From Desulfovibrionaceae bacterium (GTDB taxonomy: Bacteria > Desulfobacterota > Desulfovibrionia > Desulfovibrionales > Desulfovibrionaceae), in assembly GCA_017613475.1 (NCBI GenBank), contig JAGADT010000048.1, forward strand, positions 1 through 8,085: DNA of 8,085 nucleotides. Reading direction: 5' to 3'. The translations under genes and the position numbers were made by a program. The notes under the pieces are model-generated. The model did not search any database, was not told where the DNA came from, and was given only the letters and a program-made list of their open reading frames with translations. Shown piece by piece: positions 5,713 to 8,085 of this stretch (within the stretch, counting starts at the first letter, position 1; each line of letters opens with the position of its first letter).

Positions 5713-7590
5713 ATGATTCAGGGGTATATCAGCTATTTTAGGATGAAAAAGGGCATTGGCTTTATTGCTGCCGATGATGGAGGTTCGTATTTCTTCCATA
5801 TTTCCAAAATTCTGAATGAAGACGCCTACCAGGGTTCTCCCGTTAAGTTCGCGGCGGAAGCGGCGGAAGAAAAAAGCGACAAGGCCGTGGACATCATGGT
5901 TCTGCCTGCTCGCCAGACAGCGTTTGGCGCGATAAAATTCCACAACCGCAAGGAAATGTTTGGCTCCATTTCCAGTGCCGACGGCGATTATGCCTTTACC
6001 CAGGTAACAAGCAACACGGTGTTTTCTCCTGACCAGATTGTTTCCTTTGCCGTCCGTTTTATCAAAATGCCCAATGAAGACGTCAAGCGCGTCGCCTACG
6101 ACATCCTTCCTGTGGAATCTGACCGCATCGTCCACGGCGTCATTGCCGAATGGAACGGCGAGAGCGGAATAATGCGCGCGGAAGACGGGCAGGAATTTCC
6201 GTTTACCGATGAGATTGCCATCATGCCGGAGGCGATCCGCACAGGCATGGAAGCCTCTGCCGTCATTGAGGAGGGGAAAGCCCTTTTTGTTAAGGCGCAG
6301 ACGCAGGAGCCCGGCATTATGGCTGTTGCGCGCGTGGTCAACTTAAATCCCCGCCAGAATTACGCGCTGGTTTCCGGTCCCGGCATCCCGAGGGCCATTA
6401 TCGGCAACCCTGATCCCGCCCTGCGCCACGGCTGCTACATTTCCGGGGAATTTCATAAGAACGCCCGCGGCTTTGAGTGCACGCGCCACGCGATGATTCC
6501 TTACGACCGCGTGCTGCACGGGCTTGTGATTGACGGCGGCACGCGTGTCCGCCTGATCAACTGCGGCAACTATCCGGCCCTGGAACTGCCCAGGGGCGTG
6601 CTTGTTGGCAAAAAGGATACGGCGTGGGTGCCGCAGGATGGCGAGGTCTGCGAATTCCTGCTGGATAAGGATGAGCATGTGGCCATTGCCCGCAAAGGGT
6701 ACGACCTGCACTGCTTTGCCGACCTTGGCGATGAGGACAGGGCGCTTGACGAACTGGCCGCCAAGGCCCACCCCGGCGACCGCTGGGATTTCCTGTCTAC
6801 GCCGGTCAGGGTAAAGCCCATCCTCTGGAATTACCTTTTCCAGACCTTTGCCAAGCTTCAGTCCGAAGACCGCGAGCGTCCGGCCGGCAGCCTGCCTGCC
6901 ATCATGGATTTTGAGGTTTCCCCTGAGGACAATCCGCGTGACGCCGGCGAGTATGCGGCCTTCAATACAGGCTTGATCGACCGCTTCTACCAGGATATTT
7001 TTGCCCTGTTCAAAAAGGTCTCCCAGCCCCGGCCTGGGCGCCCGCTCTACCGCCTCCTTGCGTTTGACGTGCGCGGAACGGGCTATGGGCAGCTTTTGGC
7101 CTACCTGGACCCGCTGCCGCGCAGGGCACGTTACTTTACCTCCACCAGCGATCTCGTGTTTGACGCGGAAGCCCGCATCGACACGAATTTTGAGCACATC
7201 CTTTCAGACAGGAGCTACCGCCTGATTCCTGATGTGGAGCTGCAGAACTGCGAAGACCGCTTTGCCGTTGAGCAGCGCCTCAATTCACTCCTGCAGAACG
7301 CCATCCGCACGGTGCAGAACAGGATTTGCTGGAACTACAAGACGGCGGTGCCCCAGTATTATCCCATCAAGAAGAAGATCCAGTTCCTCCTGCCGCTGTG
7401 CCTTGATCCGGGCATTCCGGACAAGGTCGATGCGGTGCTGGTTGTGGAGAAGGTTGGTAAGGCATATCAGGCGTTCACCGTGCTGCGTCCCGACTGGGCG
7501 TACAACAATGCCCGCCTTATTGCCCGTACTGACAGCGACTGGCTGACGCCGGCCAAGATTCAGGCTGGCGACTGCAGCGACATGTTCTAG
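5713..7590 (+). CDS. tandem cold-shock/OB-fold protein with a DUF3825-like C-terminal region
   Basis: A 625-residue, apparently cytoplasmic protein without signal peptide or membrane segment. Residues 2-64 read as a cold-shock domain: GYISYF, then RNP1-like KKGIGFIAADDG, then RNP2-like YFFHISKI, then G-x-x-V-x-F. Degenerate copies follow at about 70-134 (FGAIKFHNRKEMFGSIS) and 138-212 (DRIVHGVIAEWNGESGIM). Two more OB-like beta-rich stretches are likely at about 214-262 and 265-330 (DRVLHGLVIDGGTRVRLINC). The second half, about 365-615, contains ILWNYLFQTFAKLQSE, AAFNTGLIDRFYQDIFALF, PLPRRARYFTSTSDLVFD and a FEHILSDRSYRLIP block, which I recognise as DUF3825-like from memory. A Lys/Tyr-rich segment (541-561) follows. 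Nucleic-acid (probably RNA) binding is inferred from the N-terminal fold; the C-terminal activity is unknown, and I see no recognisable nuclease motif. GGGAGG 6 nt upstream supports the ATG. It heads an operon with two exported proteins. Confidence 0.85.
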   Translation: MIQGYISYFRMKKGIGFIAADDGGSYFFHISKILNEDAYQGSPVKFAAEAAEEKSDKAVDIMVLPARQTAFGAIKFHNRKEMFGSISSADGDYAFTQVTSNTVFSPDQIVSFAVRFIKMPNEDVKRVAYDILPVESDRIVHGVIAEWNGESGIMRAEDGQEFPFTDEIAIMPEAIRTGMEASAVIEEGKALFVKAQTQEPGIMAVARVVNLNPRQNYALVSGPGIPRAIIGNPDPALRHGCYISGEFHKNARGFECTRHAMIPYDRVLHGLVIDGGTRVRLINCGNYPALELPRGVLVGKKDTAWVPQDGEVCEFLLDKDEHVAIARKGYDLHCFADLGDEDRALDELAAKAHPGDRWDFLSTPVRVKPILWNYLFQTFAKLQSEDRERPAGSLPAIMDFEVSPEDNPRDAGEYAAFNTGLIDRFYQDIFALFKKVSQPRPGRPLYRLLAFDVRGTGYGQLLAYLDPLPRRARYFTSTSDLVFDAEARIDTNFEHILSDRSYRLIPDVELQNCEDRFAVEQRLNSLLQNAIRTVQNRICWNYKTAVPQYYPIKKKIQFLLPLCLDPGIPDKVDAVLVVEKVGKAYQAFTVLRPDWAYNNARLIARTDSDWLTPAKIQAGDCSDMF

Positions 7591-7627
7591 TTTTTGGCAA
7601 TTCCTTCAGGAAAAGGAGCGTTGTGCT

Positions 7628-7999
7628 ATGCTGAAAAAGCTGTTTTCACTGGCAGCCGCGGCCATGGCGGTTTTTCTCTTCCTCGGGGCTTCCGCAGAGG
7701 CTGCCTCCTGGGATCTTACCGGTGAAGCATGGAAAGCTTCCAGCACGCAGGAAAAACGCGCTGTGATCTACGGCGCCAGCAATATCATTGCGCTGGAAAA
7801 AAAGCTTGCTGAAGAAGGCGGCCGGAAGGCTTCCGTTTTTGTGGAAAACTGGATGCGCGTTTTCAAAGACAAGACCTACGCTTCCATCTGCAGCGAGATA
7901 GACTCATGGTTTGCAGCGCACCCCGGGGAGCTGCAGCGCAACGTGTTTGATGTCATTTGGTACGAACTGATTGGCGGCAGACCTGCCGCAAAGAAGTAG
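7628..7999 (+). CDS. small Sec-exported protein of unknown function
   Basis: A 123-residue protein I do not recognise with certainty. MLKKLFSLAAAAMAVFLFLGASAEA is a textbook signal peptide in parts: two Lys, a hydrophobic core, and cleavage expected around SAEA-AS (residue 25). The mature ~98 residues are alpha-helical in character: WDLTGEAWKAS, an acidic/basic helix ALEKKLAEEGG, then FVENWMRVFKD, SEIDSWFAAHP and VFDVIWYELIGG. There are no Cys pairs and no catalytic motif in the mature part. The layout W...K..x.YGA...I..W/F..HP...V..VIW loosely recalls small secreted Rap1a/Tai-like proteins, but this is only resemblance. AGGAG lies 9 nt before the ATG; no in-frame alternative start is nearby. 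It begins 37 nt after the OB-fold gene with no terminator between, so co-transcription is likely. It should act in the periplasm. Confidence 0.82.
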   Translation: MLKKLFSLAAAAMAVFLFLGASAEAASWDLTGEAWKASSTQEKRAVIYGASNIIALEKKLAEEGGRKASVFVENWMRVFKDKTYASICSEIDSWFAAHPGELQRNVFDVIWYELIGGRPAAKK

Positions 8000-8009
8000 G
8001 AGCTTCGCA

Positions 8010-8085
8010 ATGAAGACCATGCAGATTTTTGTGTTAGTTTTTGCCCTGCTGGCTGCCGGCATGGGCACAACGGCCTGCACAGGCA
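8010..8085 (+). CDS. start of a probable lipoprotein or exported protein, partial
   Basis: Only the first 25 codons are in the window. The translated start MKTMQIFVLVFALLAAGMGT is a signal sequence with one Lys, a long hydrophobic core, then TACTG. The Cys at residue 23 could be the lipidation site (T-T-A-C), although position -3 is Thr instead of the usual Leu, so an ordinary Sec signal is the alternative. AGGAG (7998-8002), which overlaps the stop codon of the preceding gene, is 7 nt before the ATG. The 10-nt gap argues for translational coupling with the 123-residue exported protein. No function can be given from what is visible. Confidence 0.7.
   Translation, partial: MKTMQIFVLVFALLAAGMGTTACTG

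Noticed and set aside
6343..7197. Long minus-strand open frame (284 codons) opposite the OB-fold gene
   Set aside because: It is a shadow of a GC-rich gene: no recognisable domain, no suitable ribosome site, and the plus-strand frame has clear cold-shock and DUF3825-like blocks.
7591..7627. Small TTCC-TTCA-GGAA hairpin after the OB-fold gene as a terminator
   Set aside because: The stem is only 4 bp and the following bases are AAAAGGAG, not a T-run, so co-transcription with the secreted-protein gene is favoured.
1..8085. CRISPR arrays, insertion sequences, tRNA genes, phage or defence-system genes
   Set aside because: No regularly spaced repeats, transposase-like proteins, tRNA-like folds or recognised defence domains were seen in any frame.

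Overview
The window is bacterial chromosomal DNA with GC-rich, densely packed genes. It looks like a Gram-negative bacterium: there is a periplasmic Do/HtrA protease with a Sec signal peptide, a second Sec-exported protein and a probable lipoprotein. The protein styles (HtrA with a short N-terminal loop, small flavin redox proteins, a tandem cold-shock-domain protein) remind me of anaerobic Desulfovibrionaceae. That placement is recollection of family style, not a search, and is only moderately secure. There are no tRNA or rRNA genes, CRISPR arrays, insertion sequences or phage genes.

Left part (1-2405, minus strand): a compact four-gene cluster read right to left: a family 2 glycosyltransferase, a small nitroreductase, a small flavodoxin, and the N-terminal 87 residues of an NADPH-dependent FMN reductase / iron-sulfur-flavoprotein-like protein that runs off the left edge. 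Spacers are 27, 16 and 68 nt, so one transcript is likely. A good sigma70-type promoter (TTGACA, 17 nt, GACACT) sits about 90-115 nt upstream of the glycosyltransferase start. The last three products all look flavin-binding and probably form a redox module; the glycosyltransferase may simply be co-transcribed.

Middle: a 452-nt divergent intergenic region (2406-2857) with a conspicuous AT-rich core (17 G/C in 60 nt at 2701-2760) carrying dyads and direct repeats, then a plus-strand AI-2E-type membrane transporter (2858-3946). After 198 nt comes the Do-family serine protease (4145-5545) with catalytic triad H107/D140/S214 and two PDZ domains, closed by a strong rho-independent terminator (5553-5595).

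Right part (5713-8085, plus strand): a new transcription unit, with a plausible promoter at 5643-5671, begins with a 625-residue protein. It joins several N-terminal cold-shock-like OB-fold units to a C-terminal region resembling DUF3825. A 123-residue exported protein of unknown function follows after 37 nt. A further short start with a lipoprotein-like signal sequence begins 10 nt later and is cut by the right edge. The tandem OB-fold/DUF3825-like protein and its envelope-directed neighbours are the least understood and most interesting part of the window.
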